From assembly GCA_031289975.1 (NCBI GenBank), contig JAITOM010000051.1:1-7268 (forward strand): a stretch of 7,268 nt of DNA, given 5' to 3'. The translations under genes and the position numbers were made by a program. The notes under the pieces are model-generated. The model did not search any database and had not been told where the DNA came from. It saw only the letters and a list, made by a program, of their open reading frames with translations. Below are positions 1 to 6,808 of this stretch, piece by piece. The DNA comes from Methanobrevibacter sp. (GTDB taxonomy: Archaea; Methanobacteriota; Methanobacteria; Methanobacteriales; Methanobacteriaceae). The first letter of the stretch is position 1; every line of letters starts with the position of its first letter.

Positions 1-92
1 AATTAATTTAATTTATTATAAATAATGATTTATTTTGAGATTATAAAAAATATATTTATTTTAAACATAATTTTTCATTAATAAAATTTTAA

Positions 93-392
93 ATATTGTC
101 ATTTTGGAAAAGGTCTTAACTTTTGGATGATAATTTTTTTCATCAAATTATTTACTTTTAAATTTTGGATGATAATTTTTTTCATCAAATTATTTAATTT
201 TAAATTTTGGATGATAATTTTTTTCATCAAATTATTTAATTTTAAATATTAATTTATAAAAATATATAATTTTAAATTTTAAATAATATAAATTTATTTT
301 AATTAATATAAATAATTTTAAATAAACATATTTTAATAATAATTTATTTTTTAAAAAATTATTTATTAAGAACTTTATCAAAACTACTATAA
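93..392. mobile_element. MITE-like element, copy A (~300 bp)
   Basis: It is bounded by imperfect inverted ends of ~27 bp: the left end at 93-119 contains GTCATTTTGGAAAAGGTCTT, and the right end at 366-392 contains TTAAGAACTTTATCAAAACT. About 20 of 27 positions agree. It has a same-orientation relative at 6809-7062. The interior is AT-rich and non-coding, with a 3x42-bp tandem repeat (121-246). TA dinucleotides flank the ends at 94-95 and 390-391, compatible with IS630/Tc1-type insertion but weak evidence in such AT-rich DNA. Confidence 0.65.
121..246. repeat. Three tandem 42-bp repeats
   Basis: Units at 121-162, 163-204 and 205-246 each begin TTTTGGATGATAATTTTTTT and continue CATCAAATTATTTA. 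Units 2 and 3 are identical; unit 1 differs from them at one base (C at 154). They lie inside MITE-like copy A; copy B has a single, diverged unit. Confidence 0.9.
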
Positions 393-462
393 TTAAATTA
401 ATATTTAAATGTATATTTAATATTGAAGCTTAAAACTATTTAATATTAAATCTTAAAACTCA

Positions 463-470
463 ATTGTATA
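463..470. repeat. Target-site duplication, left copy (ATTGTATA)
   Basis: A perfect 8-bp direct repeat directly abuts the left end of the 98-bp MITE. The partner copy is at 569-576. Confidence 0.8.
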
Positions 471-568
471 GAGAGTGTAAACTTTTATGGAGGTTTATCA
501 AAATTTGAGGTTTTCTTTATATATAAAAATCCAAAATTTGCAAAACCTCCATACTTTTTGACACCCTC
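471..568. mobile_element. 98-bp MITE with inverted ends and 8-bp target-site duplication
   Basis: The left end starts GAGAGTGTAAACTTTTATGG (471) and the right end, read on the minus strand, starts GAGGGTGTCAAAAAGTATGG (568). Both continue with AGGTTT and a CAAA/TTTT-rich segment, so the arms pair imperfectly over about 38 bp and the element could fold into one hairpin. It is flanked by perfect ATTGTATA copies at 463-470 and 569-576. It has no coding capacity. It appears to be a non-autonomous derivative of the IS whose end lies at 7155. Confidence 0.85.
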
Positions 569-576
569 ATTGTATA
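569..576. repeat. Target-site duplication, right copy (ATTGTATA)
   Basis: This is identical to 463-470 and abuts the right end of the 98-bp MITE. Confidence 0.8.
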
Positions 577-833
577 TTCGATTAAAAAATAAAATAGAAA
601 ATGTATAACCAATACATTTAAAAAAAAAAAATTAGATAAAAACCATTTGAATCCACACCACCAAATATTATTAAGCTTTTATGAACATGAATACTATTCT
701 ATAAATCAGATTAATATCTATAATAACATTGATTAGTATATATTATAAATATTTATTTTCTTTTATTTATATACTTTACTCATGTATACTTATCATTTTA
801 AAATGTATATTCAATATTAAACTTGATTAAGAC

Positions 834-871
834 GATAGTATCGATGCATTAAGATAGTATCGATGCATTAA
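834..871. repeat. Two tandem 19-bp repeats
   Basis: GATAGTATCGATGCATTAA occurs at 834-852 and again, identical, at 853-871. Each unit holds the palindromes ATCGAT and ATGCAT. No gene is adjacent. Confidence 0.9.
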
Positions 872-1010
872 ATTAAAAGTTAATGAAACTATAGTACGAA
901 ACAAATTTTTTGCAATTTAAAATTTTTTAATTTTTATTAAAATATCATGATTTTCAAAAATTATTTAATAAATTTTATTAATATAAAAATTAAATAGTTT
1001 ATTTTAATTA

Positions 1011-1076
1011 TTTATTAAAAATAATGAATTTATTTATTAAAAATAATGAATTTATTTATTAAAAATAATGAATTTA
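1011..1076. repeat. Three tandem 22-bp repeats
   Basis: Three identical 22-bp units, each starting TTTATTAAAAATAATGAATT, lie at 1011-1032, 1033-1054 and 1055-1076 in non-coding DNA. Confidence 0.9.
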
Positions 1077-1280
1077 AACTTAATAAATTAAATTTAAGAA
1101 AAAATTAAAAACAATGATTTTTGCAAAAAATTTGGTTCTTGATTATATGGTAATTAATGCCATAATTAATTTAATTATTAGAAAACTTTTGCATTAATAT
1201 ATGGGGTATCATGAACGAATATTTAAATGAATTATTATCTAACCTTCTATTATTTGCATGTATTTAGTTATTATATAATT

Positions 1281-1320
1281 GATGTAAAAAATGTTTGTAA
1301 TTAATCATTATTTTTAAATA
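1281..1320. repeat. Inverted repeat, left arm
   Basis: The 28 bases at 1281-1308 (GATGTAAAAAATGTTTGTAA then TTAATCAT) are a perfect reverse complement of 7097-7124. The match extends with one indel to about 40 bp. The arm lies downstream of the sirtuin gene. Confidence 0.85.
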
Positions 1321-1444
1321 TATTATTGTTGAAAATTTATTTCCAACTTATGAGAATTTATTCTCCGACTTATAATTATATAATTTTTGTATATTTAAAA
1401 GATAAATCATTCCTGTGTTGGAGAATCTTTGATTTTGTACACTT

Positions 1445-1463
1445 AGAAAAGCGAACATTTTCT
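1445..1463 (-). terminator. Small hairpin just after the sirtuin gene
   Basis: AGAAAA and TTTTCT pair around a 7-base loop, 4 nt past the sirtuin stop codon. The stem is short and AU-rich and no strong T-run follows on the minus strand, so a terminator role is weakly supported. Confidence 0.25.
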
Positions 1464-1467
1464 GTAT

Positions 1468-2193
1468 TTAAATAAAAATAGAGCTTAGAACTTCTCCAAT
1501 TTTATCATGAATAACTAAATCAGCATTTTCATCATAAGAGGTTCTATTTTTATTAATAAAAACTAATTTTTTTCCTTGAAAATAATGAATTAAATTTGCT
1601 GCAGGTTGAACTACTAAAGAAGTTCCACCTACAATGAGAACCTCAGCATTAGAAATAAGATCAATAACTAAGTTAAGTGAATTTTGATTTAATGCTTCTT
1701 CATATAAAGTAACATCAGGTTTTATTAATCCACCACAAACACAAGTTGGAACTCCATTAGACTCCAATATATAGTTTAAATCATAGAATTTTTTACATTC
1801 CATACAATAATTTCTGTACACACTTCCATGAAGTTCAACTAAATTTTTAGATCCAGCTTTCTGATGTAATCCATCTACATTTTGAGTAATAATTCCATTT
1901 AATTTCCCTTCTTTTTCTAATTTAGCAAGGGCAAAATGAGCAGGATTAGGTTTAGCATCTTTATAAATTAAGTTATCTTTATAATACTTATAAAACTCAT
2001 CTGGAAATAATATAAAATAGCTATGAGATAAAATAGTTTCAGGACAATCTCTAAAATCCTTAAAAGTTTTATAAATTCCTTCTTCACTTCTAAAATCAGG
2101 AATTCCACTTTCAGTTGATACTCCAGCTCCTCCAAAAAACACTATATTATTGGAATTAGCTATTATTTCTCTTAACTGATCTATCTTTGACAT
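1468..2193 (-). CDS. cobB: Sir2-family NAD-dependent protein deacylase (sirtuin)
   Basis: Encodes a cytoplasmic sirtuin that should remove acyl groups from lysine using NAD+, giving nicotinamide and O-acyl-ADP-ribose. Numbered from the ATG at 2193 (241 aa), the sequence shows the NAD-binding GAGVS (22-26), IPDFR (31-35), TQNVD (103-107) and catalytic His122 in ELHGS. It also has a zinc-ribbon with Cys130/Cys133 and Cys151/Cys153, and the C-terminal GGTSLVV motif (about 189-195). All expected catalytic and zinc residues are present and the length is normal, so it looks active. It resembles the class-U sirtuins of Thermotoga and Firmicutes (DVTLYEEALN segment). A TTG at 2202 would add three residues; neither start has a clear Shine-Dalgarno site, so I prefer the ATG. 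It lies 45 bp after the helicase stop on the same strand and is probably co-transcribed. It is not the NADase-type SIR2 of Thoeris or DSR effectors, which lack this zinc module. Confidence 0.95.
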   Translation of the reverse strand: MSKIDQLREIIANSNNIVFFGGAGVSTESGIPDFRSEEGIYKTFKDFRDCPETILSHSYFILFPDEFYKYYKDNLIYKDAKPNPAHFALAKLEKEGKLNGIITQNVDGLHQKAGSKNLVELHGSVYRNYCMECKKFYDLNYILESNGVPTCVCGGLIKPDVTLYEEALNQNSLNLVIDLISNAEVLIVGGTSLVVQPAANLIHYFQGKKLVFINKNRTSYDENADLVIHDKIGEVLSSIFI

Positions 2194-2238
2194 TGCAATC
2201 AATAATAAAATAATTAAAAATCTAATAAATATAAATGA

Positions 2239-4440
2239 TTAATGATTTGATGGTATTTCTTTTTTAAACCATTTATCCAAACCTACATTATCAACTTCTT
2301 CAAAGTTATTATTTTTTACTAAGTTAATTAAATTTTCTTCATCAAATAATAAATTCATCTTAAGTTTTACTTGGTCTTCAAAAGGAAGGAAGTTAATAAA
2401 TTTATTTTTATAAAATTTACCAGTTATTCGATTAAGTTCATTTAACGCTTTTTTCTCATTTAATATATTCTCTATATCGTATAAAATATTAATAATAGTG
2501 TCATAAGTAAATTCTTTTCTAATTCTAAAAGATGAATAAAAAGGAGTATCATTACGATCATAAATTTCAAAATGAATTGCAAACAAAGTGGATAATAAAT
2601 AATTTAATTTATCTCCTCCAAAGGAATAAATATATATTTGATTACCATTAATTTCAAAAGGAATCATGCCTTTTCTAAATCCATTTACATTAGCAAGTGA
2701 TTGTGCATTTTTAACAATATTTTGAGAATTCTCATCAAAATTTTCTAAAAATTTTAGGTAGTCATGTTCATCTGTTAATATATCAAATACTTTTCTTGAA
2801 ATTAAATAATTCATAGGTGGACCTTCACTATGCCACGAAGGAACATCACCTTTCCTATTATAATCCTTTTTAACATTAACAAGAAATTTTTCATAATTGA
2901 TATCAAGAACAAACCAATATTTACCTCCAAGAATAAAACTTTCTCCTTTTTTAAGTATTAAAGCAAAAGATGCATCGACTGAACCAACAGTTTTATCTCC
3001 TTCTTTAATTTTATACTCAAAATTTGGACAAAAAACTGAAAAAAAATTCATGAAATTATTTTTTCCAAATTTCTTTTCAAAATTGTATCCTAAACTCAAA
3101 TAATTATCATGATCATCTATAAAACTTAATTCTTCCATGATATTTATCATTCTTATAAATTCAGCTTTAGAAATATCAGAAAAAACATAAGCATCCTTTA
3201 ATTTTTTAAAAAGATCTTTGTTTATTATTTTTCCATCTTCAAAAACTGAACTTAAAATTTGATGAAAGTATATGTCCTTAGATTTGGTAGGAATTTTAAT
3301 TTTTTCTATTTTATTTTCTTTTATTAAAGAAATTATGGATAATGTAAAAAAAACTCCCCACAGTGCAGTGATAATAATAGACCTTTGTTTATTTGATCTG
3401 CGACCACTACGCCCAATTCTTTGTAAAAAAGAACTGACATTGTTAGGTGGATCAAGTTGTAAAATTATATCAATATCTCCAATATCAATTCCTAACTCTA
3501 AAGTATTTGTAGAAATCATAATTCCATTAGGAAAATTTTTGAATTTTACCTCATTTTCTTCTCTAATATTCTTATCTAAAGAAGAATGATGTAAATAAAT
3601 ATATTTAAGCTTCAATTCTTTTTTTAATGCAATATAATATTTTTCAACATCGGCTCTTGATAGAGCAAAAATAAGTATTTTTTTATTAGTATAATTCTTT
3701 AAATATTTAGAGAGAATTTTAGGATCATCAAAAGCCTGAGGGTCATTGTAAACTTTATACTGAAATTTTCTATTATTCGAGTCTTTTATGATGTTTACAG
3801 GCACTTTATAATTTAACCACTTAGCAACAGATTCAGGATTTCCTACAGTTGCAGATAAACCTATTTTAACAATATCACCATCAATATATTTTGAAATCCT
3901 ATTTAACAATGAATTTAATTGTATACCTCTATCTGATTCTGCAAAATAATGAATTTCATCTACAACAACATATTTAATATTTTTAAACATTCTTTTTTTA
4001 TCTTCATCTTTTCTATTCATTAAGATAACTTCTAAAGATTCTGGAGTTATACTTAAAAAATCCGTGGGATTCTTAATGAAAGAATCTTTTTTTGATTTAA
4101 TAACATCTCCATGCCATTTTGTAGCTGTTAAATGAAAATAATTAGCCCAATTATCAATCCTATTATGCATATCATTAATGAGTGCTTTTAATGGTGCAAC
4201 ATAAAGAACACTCATAGGTTCAAATCTTTTTGTGATAATTTCACTAAAAATAGGAAGTAGTGCGGCTTCAGTTTTACCAGATGCTGTAGGAGCAATAATT
4301 AAAGTATCTTCTTTGTCAAGAATAATCGGAATTGCTTTTTCTTGAATAGAATTTAATTTAGTCCACTTTAATCTGTTTACAAGAAAATTGGTAACTTGTT
4401 TATTTAAAAGTAAAGAAGCTGAATATTGATTATTGGACAT
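2239..4440 (-). CDS. Lhr-type superfamily 2 DEAD/DEAH helicase (BrxHI-like)
   Basis: A 733-aa ATP-dependent nucleic-acid helicase or translocase. SF2 motifs appear in order: Q-like SIQEKA (31-36), motif I APTASGKT (50-57), Ia VAPLKAL (81-87), Ib TPES (132-135), II DEIH (161-164), III SAT (196-198), IV LIFALSRA (256-263), V TNTLELGIDI (311-320) and VI QRIGRSGRR (340-348). Then come a winged-helix-like region (about 385-455) and an Lhr-core-like segment (about 455-560; FSVFCP, then GSVDASFALI and GGKYWFVLDI). The last ~170 residues are not recognised. Bacterial Lhr proteins are usually longer; this size suits the Lhr-like helicases called BrxHI in BREX loci. Its position 59 bp after a BrxD-like ATPase matches the BREX gene order and suggests that the two act together. 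The ATG at 4440 has no obvious Shine-Dalgarno site. All helicase motifs are intact, so it should be active; the substrate is unknown. Confidence 0.95.
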   Translation of the reverse strand: MSNNQYSASLLLNKQVTNFLVNRLKWTKLNSIQEKAIPIILDKEDTLIIAPTASGKTEAALLPIFSEIITKRFEPMSVLYVAPLKALINDMHNRIDNWANYFHLTATKWHGDVIKSKKDSFIKNPTDFLSITPESLEVILMNRKDEDKKRMFKNIKYVVVDEIHYFAESDRGIQLNSLLNRISKYIDGDIVKIGLSATVGNPESVAKWLNYKVPVNIIKDSNNRKFQYKVYNDPQAFDDPKILSKYLKNYTNKKILIFALSRADVEKYYIALKKELKLKYIYLHHSSLDKNIREENEVKFKNFPNGIMISTNTLELGIDIGDIDIILQLDPPNNVSSFLQRIGRSGRRSNKQRSIIITALWGVFFTLSIISLIKENKIEKIKIPTKSKDIYFHQILSSVFEDGKIINKDLFKKLKDAYVFSDISKAEFIRMINIMEELSFIDDHDNYLSLGYNFEKKFGKNNFMNFFSVFCPNFEYKIKEGDKTVGSVDASFALILKKGESFILGGKYWFVLDINYEKFLVNVKKDYNRKGDVPSWHSEGPPMNYLISRKVFDILTDEHDYLKFLENFDENSQNIVKNAQSLANVNGFRKGMIPFEINGNQIYIYSFGGDKLNYLLSTLFAIHFEIYDRNDTPFYSSFRIRKEFTYDTIINILYDIENILNEKKALNELNRITGKFYKNKFINFLPFEDQVKLKMNLLFDEENLINLVKNNNFEEVDNVGLDKWFKKEIPSNH

Positions 4441-4468
4441 ATTATCAAAATAGATATATTATCAAAAT
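4439..4468. repeat. Duplicated 13-bp motif at the helicase start
   Basis: ATATTATCAAAAT occurs at 4439-4451 (overlapping the start codon) and 4456-4468. A weaker form, ATATATCAAAAT, lies at 4489-4500. The function is unknown and may be chance in AT-rich DNA. Confidence 0.5.
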
Positions 4469-4499
4469 TTAAAATTAAAGAAGATATTATATATCAAAA

Positions 4500-5741
4500 T
4501 TACCAATCCTCATCATCTTCAAATTCGGTTTCCTTAGAATTAAAAAGGTCTAAAATGGACTCAATATTCTTAAATTCATTTTCATTTTGTTGTACTGTGT
4601 CTAAAACAGAGATAAAAGATCTGACAAAAGTTCGAGGATTAACCTTACCACCAGTTAAACCAGCATTGATTTCATGTTTATCCACGATTTGAGGGATAAT
4701 AGGATCTAATAATTGATTACCATTCCAGTTATAAGATTTTTCATGCATATTTATTAATTTATTTGTCAATTCAATCAAATCTTCTCTTTTCAAACCTTTT
4801 AAATCAATGATTGGTTTTCTTAAATCTTTAAATTCAGAATCTAAAACATTCTCAATTCTATTATTCAAAGCTACATATGAAGGAACACCTTTTTTGGGAT
4901 CATTGAAAAATTCTGGAGTTCCAGCGAATAAAAACAAGGAATTTGAGAATTTTCCTAAACTACAATTATCATACAAATCTCGTATATAATTATAAGCAAT
5001 ATCCCTAAGTTTTTTTGTGTGAAGATTCATGATAAATTCTGCTTCATCAAAAAGAACAACTAAACCAGAATACCCAATAGATTTAATAAATACTGACATT
5101 GCTTCTAAAAATTTAAAAGCAGTTTCTTTATTAACATCTCCTTTAACACCAAATTTTCTCTTAATAGTGAAAGGAATATTAGGATCACCTCTTAACCATG
5201 CTTGTATATAATTGGCATTAACATTATCTCCTTCATTACTAAATTTATAATAGTTTTCAATTGCTGTTGCAATAGAATTAGCATGAATCCTAACATCTTT
5301 TAAATCTTTATTAATTTCTTTTTCAATGAAATCATTTTGTTCTTGAGGATTTGAACTTTCTTCGAATGCCATCATTTTAATATTAGTAATCCATCTATTA
5401 ATAATATGTTCTAAAGAAATCCCAGTTTTGCATTTAAGAGTGTTAGCAATATTTTTATATATTACATCAATTTTATTAAATGGAATATCATTACTTAAAG
5501 TAATCCAAGACACAACAAAGTTCTTTTCCATAGCTATCTCTTCAATGACTTTTAAGAAAAATGATTTTCCAGAACCATACTCTCCATTAATAAATTTAGT
5601 ATAAGCTTTTCCCTGTTCAATTTTATCTAACAAATTATTAAATTCATTCAATTCATTATCTCTACCAATACAAATGTCCAATACACCCTCAGCTGGAACA
5701 TTACCACTTTTTAATGCGACTATAATATCTTCATATTCCAT
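4500..5741 (-). CDS. BrxD-like P-loop ATP-binding protein (DUF2791 family)
   Basis: A 413-aa AAA/STAND-like P-loop ATPase, which I recognise as the DUF2791/BREX ATP-binding type (BrxD). It starts with the family-typical pattern EDIIVALKSGNVPAEGV, then CIGRDNEL (24-31), Walker A GEYGSGKS (53-60) and Walker B LVVLFDEAE (227-235). A sensor-1-like FLFAGTPEFF (270-279) and an NPRTFVRSF segment (368-376) follow. The C-terminus is a short acidic tail, EFEDDEDW. The start is well supported: AAGGAG lies 7 nt before the ATG. In BREX type 2 and type 6 loci, BrxD sits beside the Lhr helicase BrxHI, and the same pairing is seen here, with the helicase directly downstream. No other BREX core gene is in the window. 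The likely role is as an ATP-dependent partner or loader of the helicase; that role is inferred. Confidence 0.9.
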   Translation of the reverse strand: MEYEDIIVALKSGNVPAEGVLDICIGRDNELNEFNNLLDKIEQGKAYTKFINGEYGSGKSFFLKVIEEIAMEKNFVVSWITLSNDIPFNKIDVIYKNIANTLKCKTGISLEHIINRWITNIKMMAFEESSNPQEQNDFIEKEINKDLKDVRIHANSIATAIENYYKFSNEGDNVNANYIQAWLRGDPNIPFTIKRKFGVKGDVNKETAFKFLEAMSVFIKSIGYSGLVVLFDEAEFIMNLHTKKLRDIAYNYIRDLYDNCSLGKFSNSLFLFAGTPEFFNDPKKGVPSYVALNNRIENVLDSEFKDLRKPIIDLKGLKREDLIELTNKLINMHEKSYNWNGNQLLDPIIPQIVDKHEINAGLTGGKVNPRTFVRSFISVLDTVQQNENEFKNIESILDLFNSKETEFEDDEDW

Positions 5742-5748
5742 AGTATTT

Positions 5749-5754
5749 CTCCTT
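5749..5754 (-). promoter_or_regulatory. Shine-Dalgarno site of the BrxD-like gene
   Basis: AAGGAG on the minus strand, 7 nt before the ATG at 5741, fixes that start. It is the only strong ribosome-binding site in the operon; the other three genes have none. Confidence 0.8.
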
Positions 5755-5779
5755 ATTTTTATATCAATAATCTATAAAT

Positions 5780-5787
5780 GTATATAA
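5780..5787 (-). promoter_or_regulatory. Possible internal TATA box for the BrxD-like gene
   Basis: The minus strand reads TTATATAC about 39 nt before the ATG. A start site 25 nt downstream would give a leader just long enough to contain the AAGGAG site. No clear BRE is seen, so the gene may simply be read from the upstream promoter. Confidence 0.3.
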
Positions 5788-5797
5788 CAACTCATCA

Positions 5798-5817
5798 ACT
5801 TTTAACTTAGTAAAAGT
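5798..5817. promoter_or_regulatory. Inverted repeat in the EVE/BrxD-like gap
   Basis: ACTTTTA and TAAAAGT flank a 6-base loop (ACTTAG), forming a perfect 7-bp stem. It lies about 57 bp upstream of the BrxD-like ATG and just upstream of a TATA-like box at 5780-5787. It could be an operator or an mRNA hairpin. Confidence 0.35.
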
Positions 5818-5848
5818 ATAATTAACCATATCTTTAATCTAAAATTAA

Positions 5849-6629
5849 TTAATCTAAATTTATATAACTAAAACTCGCTTTTTTCCCTGAACTATCATAC
5901 AAATGAACAATTTCATCAGGATTCCTAGATGGGATATGTTTAAAACCCAATTCCCAAGCATTCTTTGCATAAAATTCATTAACTTCATCAAAAGTTTTGT
6001 CAATCCCATATAGATCTAACATTTTCTTTAAAAGAACTAAAAAACTTTTAATTTCATATTGTTGTCGATTTTCAGTTTTCTTTAAAATATAATGAAGACT
6101 TTTAATTGTTTTTACAATAAACTCATCCATATCAAATGATTTTTTTTCAAAATAAGGAGGATATTTTTTAGTTAATGGAACTTCATAATATATTCTTTTA
6201 AAGTCTTTTTCACTTATTTCTCTAAATTCTGAAACACAATAATTAGAAGACTTTTCGTCATCTTCAATGAAATCCAATTCTTTTGCAATATCTCTTACAA
6301 TAATAGGTTGAGAAAAGTACTTAATTCCTTTTAAACGAAGTTTAGTTGGAGATTTAAAGCGATTATATAGTGGAGTTTCATCACTAATAATTTCATCAAC
6401 CATTGTATATGCAATGAAATCAATAGTATTATTAAAAGTTGTGAAAATAATTATCTTATCATTTGGAGCTAAATCTTTTATAGTCCTTGCTCTATTACTT
6501 ACAGCACCTAAATATTTTTTAGAATTTAATTTTTTTAATAAATCAAAAGGAAACTTATGTATCCAAAATTTTATATCCTTGTTATCCTTTTTATTAATTA
6601 ATACTTCTTGTTTTATATAATGCCCCCAT
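5849..6629 (-). CDS. EVE-domain (PUA-like) protein with unknown C-terminal helical region; start disrupted or non-standard
   Basis: The smallest ATG-started frame is 5849-6403 (184 aa, MVDEIISDET...). The same frame stays open upstream to a stop at 6644-6646, and those ~70 codons read like the N-terminal half of an EVE domain: KFWIHKFPFDLL, then a GDK-like NDKIIIFTT, then IDFIAYTMVDEIISDETPLY. No in-frame ATG, GTG or TTG exists there. An ATG at 6629-6627 followed by GGGGG is one base out of frame; with four Gs it would give MGHYIKQEVLINKK and a 259-aa protein. In that numbering the EVE domain spans about 20-150, and a helical, charged region (about 155-259) ending HLYDSSGKKASFSYINLD is unrecognised. 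EVE domains bind modified bases and often occur with restriction or defence genes. It is the first gene of the block, 107 bp ahead of the BrxD-like gene. The EVE call is my pattern match, without a profile search. The gene could be frameshifted, use a rare start, or be a truncated protein from 6403. Confidence 0.72.
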
Positions 6630-6632
6630 ATA

Positions 6633-6655
6633 TTATATAAATATCATTTATATAA
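6633..6655. promoter_or_regulatory. Perfect 10-bp-arm palindrome at the operon start (operator-like, with TATA boxes)
   Basis: TTATATAAAT (6633-6642) and ATTTATATAA (6646-6655) are perfect inverted repeats around a 3-bp centre. The palindrome covers TATA-like boxes just upstream of the ATG at 6629. Another TATA-like box (TTTATATG on the minus strand, 6679-6672) would place transcription start near 6650. This suggests a dimeric regulator site overlapping the promoter, but chance palindromes are common in AT-rich DNA. Confidence 0.4.
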
Positions 6656-6704
6656 ATATTATATTTAATATCATATAAATACATTACAATCAATTCATAC
6701 ATAA

Positions 6705-6774
6705 TCATAATGGAAAAGTTCTTCATAATAGAAAAGTTCTTCATAATAGAAAAGTTCTTCATAATAGAAAAGTT
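6705..6774. repeat. 18-bp tandem array upstream of the operon
   Basis: Three perfect units of CTTCATAATAGAAAAGTT (6721-6738, 6739-6756, 6757-6774) follow a partial, variant unit (6705-6720). The GAAAAGTTCTT core is the same as in the inverted ends of the MITE-like elements. The array is about 75-145 bp upstream of the EVE start, so it could be a regulatory binding array or slippage debris from a transposon end. Confidence 0.85.
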
Positions 6775-6808
6775 CTTAAATTTTAAAATGGTAAATTTTT
6801 TTATTAAG

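Larger units (their letters stand above)
577..1467. other. Non-coding AT-rich stretch without recognisable genes
   Basis: Besides the tandem repeats at 834-871 and 1011-1076 and the inverted-repeat arm at 1281-1320, I see no gene, tRNA or CRISPR array. Minor structure includes an 8-bp-stem hairpin at 599-619 followed by a 12-A run, a GAGAATTTATTCTC palindrome at 1353-1366, and TTCTCCGAC/GTTGGAGAA pairing between 1361-1369 and 1417-1425. One 18-codon plus-strand frame (1211-1267, MNEYLNELLSNLLLFACI) may be a gene remnant or chance. Confidence 0.6.

Noticed and set aside
121..246. CRISPR array from 42-bp repeats
   Set aside because: The units abut directly with no unique spacers, and no cas gene is near.
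590..830. tRNA or structured RNA gene
   Set aside because: No cloverleaf, T-loop (GTTCRA) or GC-rich stems are visible.
2194..2202. TTG start adding three residues to the sirtuin
   Set aside because: No ribosome site supports it, and the ATG nine bases later matches where the sirtuin fold begins.
2897..5211. Plus-strand open frames within the helicase and ATPase genes
   Set aside because: They lie opposite strong, motif-bearing minus-strand genes and show no recognisable domains; they are antisense shadows.
6414..6620. Plus-strand 68-codon frame with hydrophobic product
   Set aside because: It lies opposite the EVE N-terminal codons, which read as a real domain on the minus strand.
1468..6629. 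Complete BREX system
   Set aside because: Only BrxD-like and Lhr-helicase-like genes are present; no PglX, PglZ, BrxC, BrxA or BrxB.
6705..6774. CRISPR or plasmid iteron array
   Set aside because: The 18-bp units have no spacers, and there is no replication protein gene in the window.
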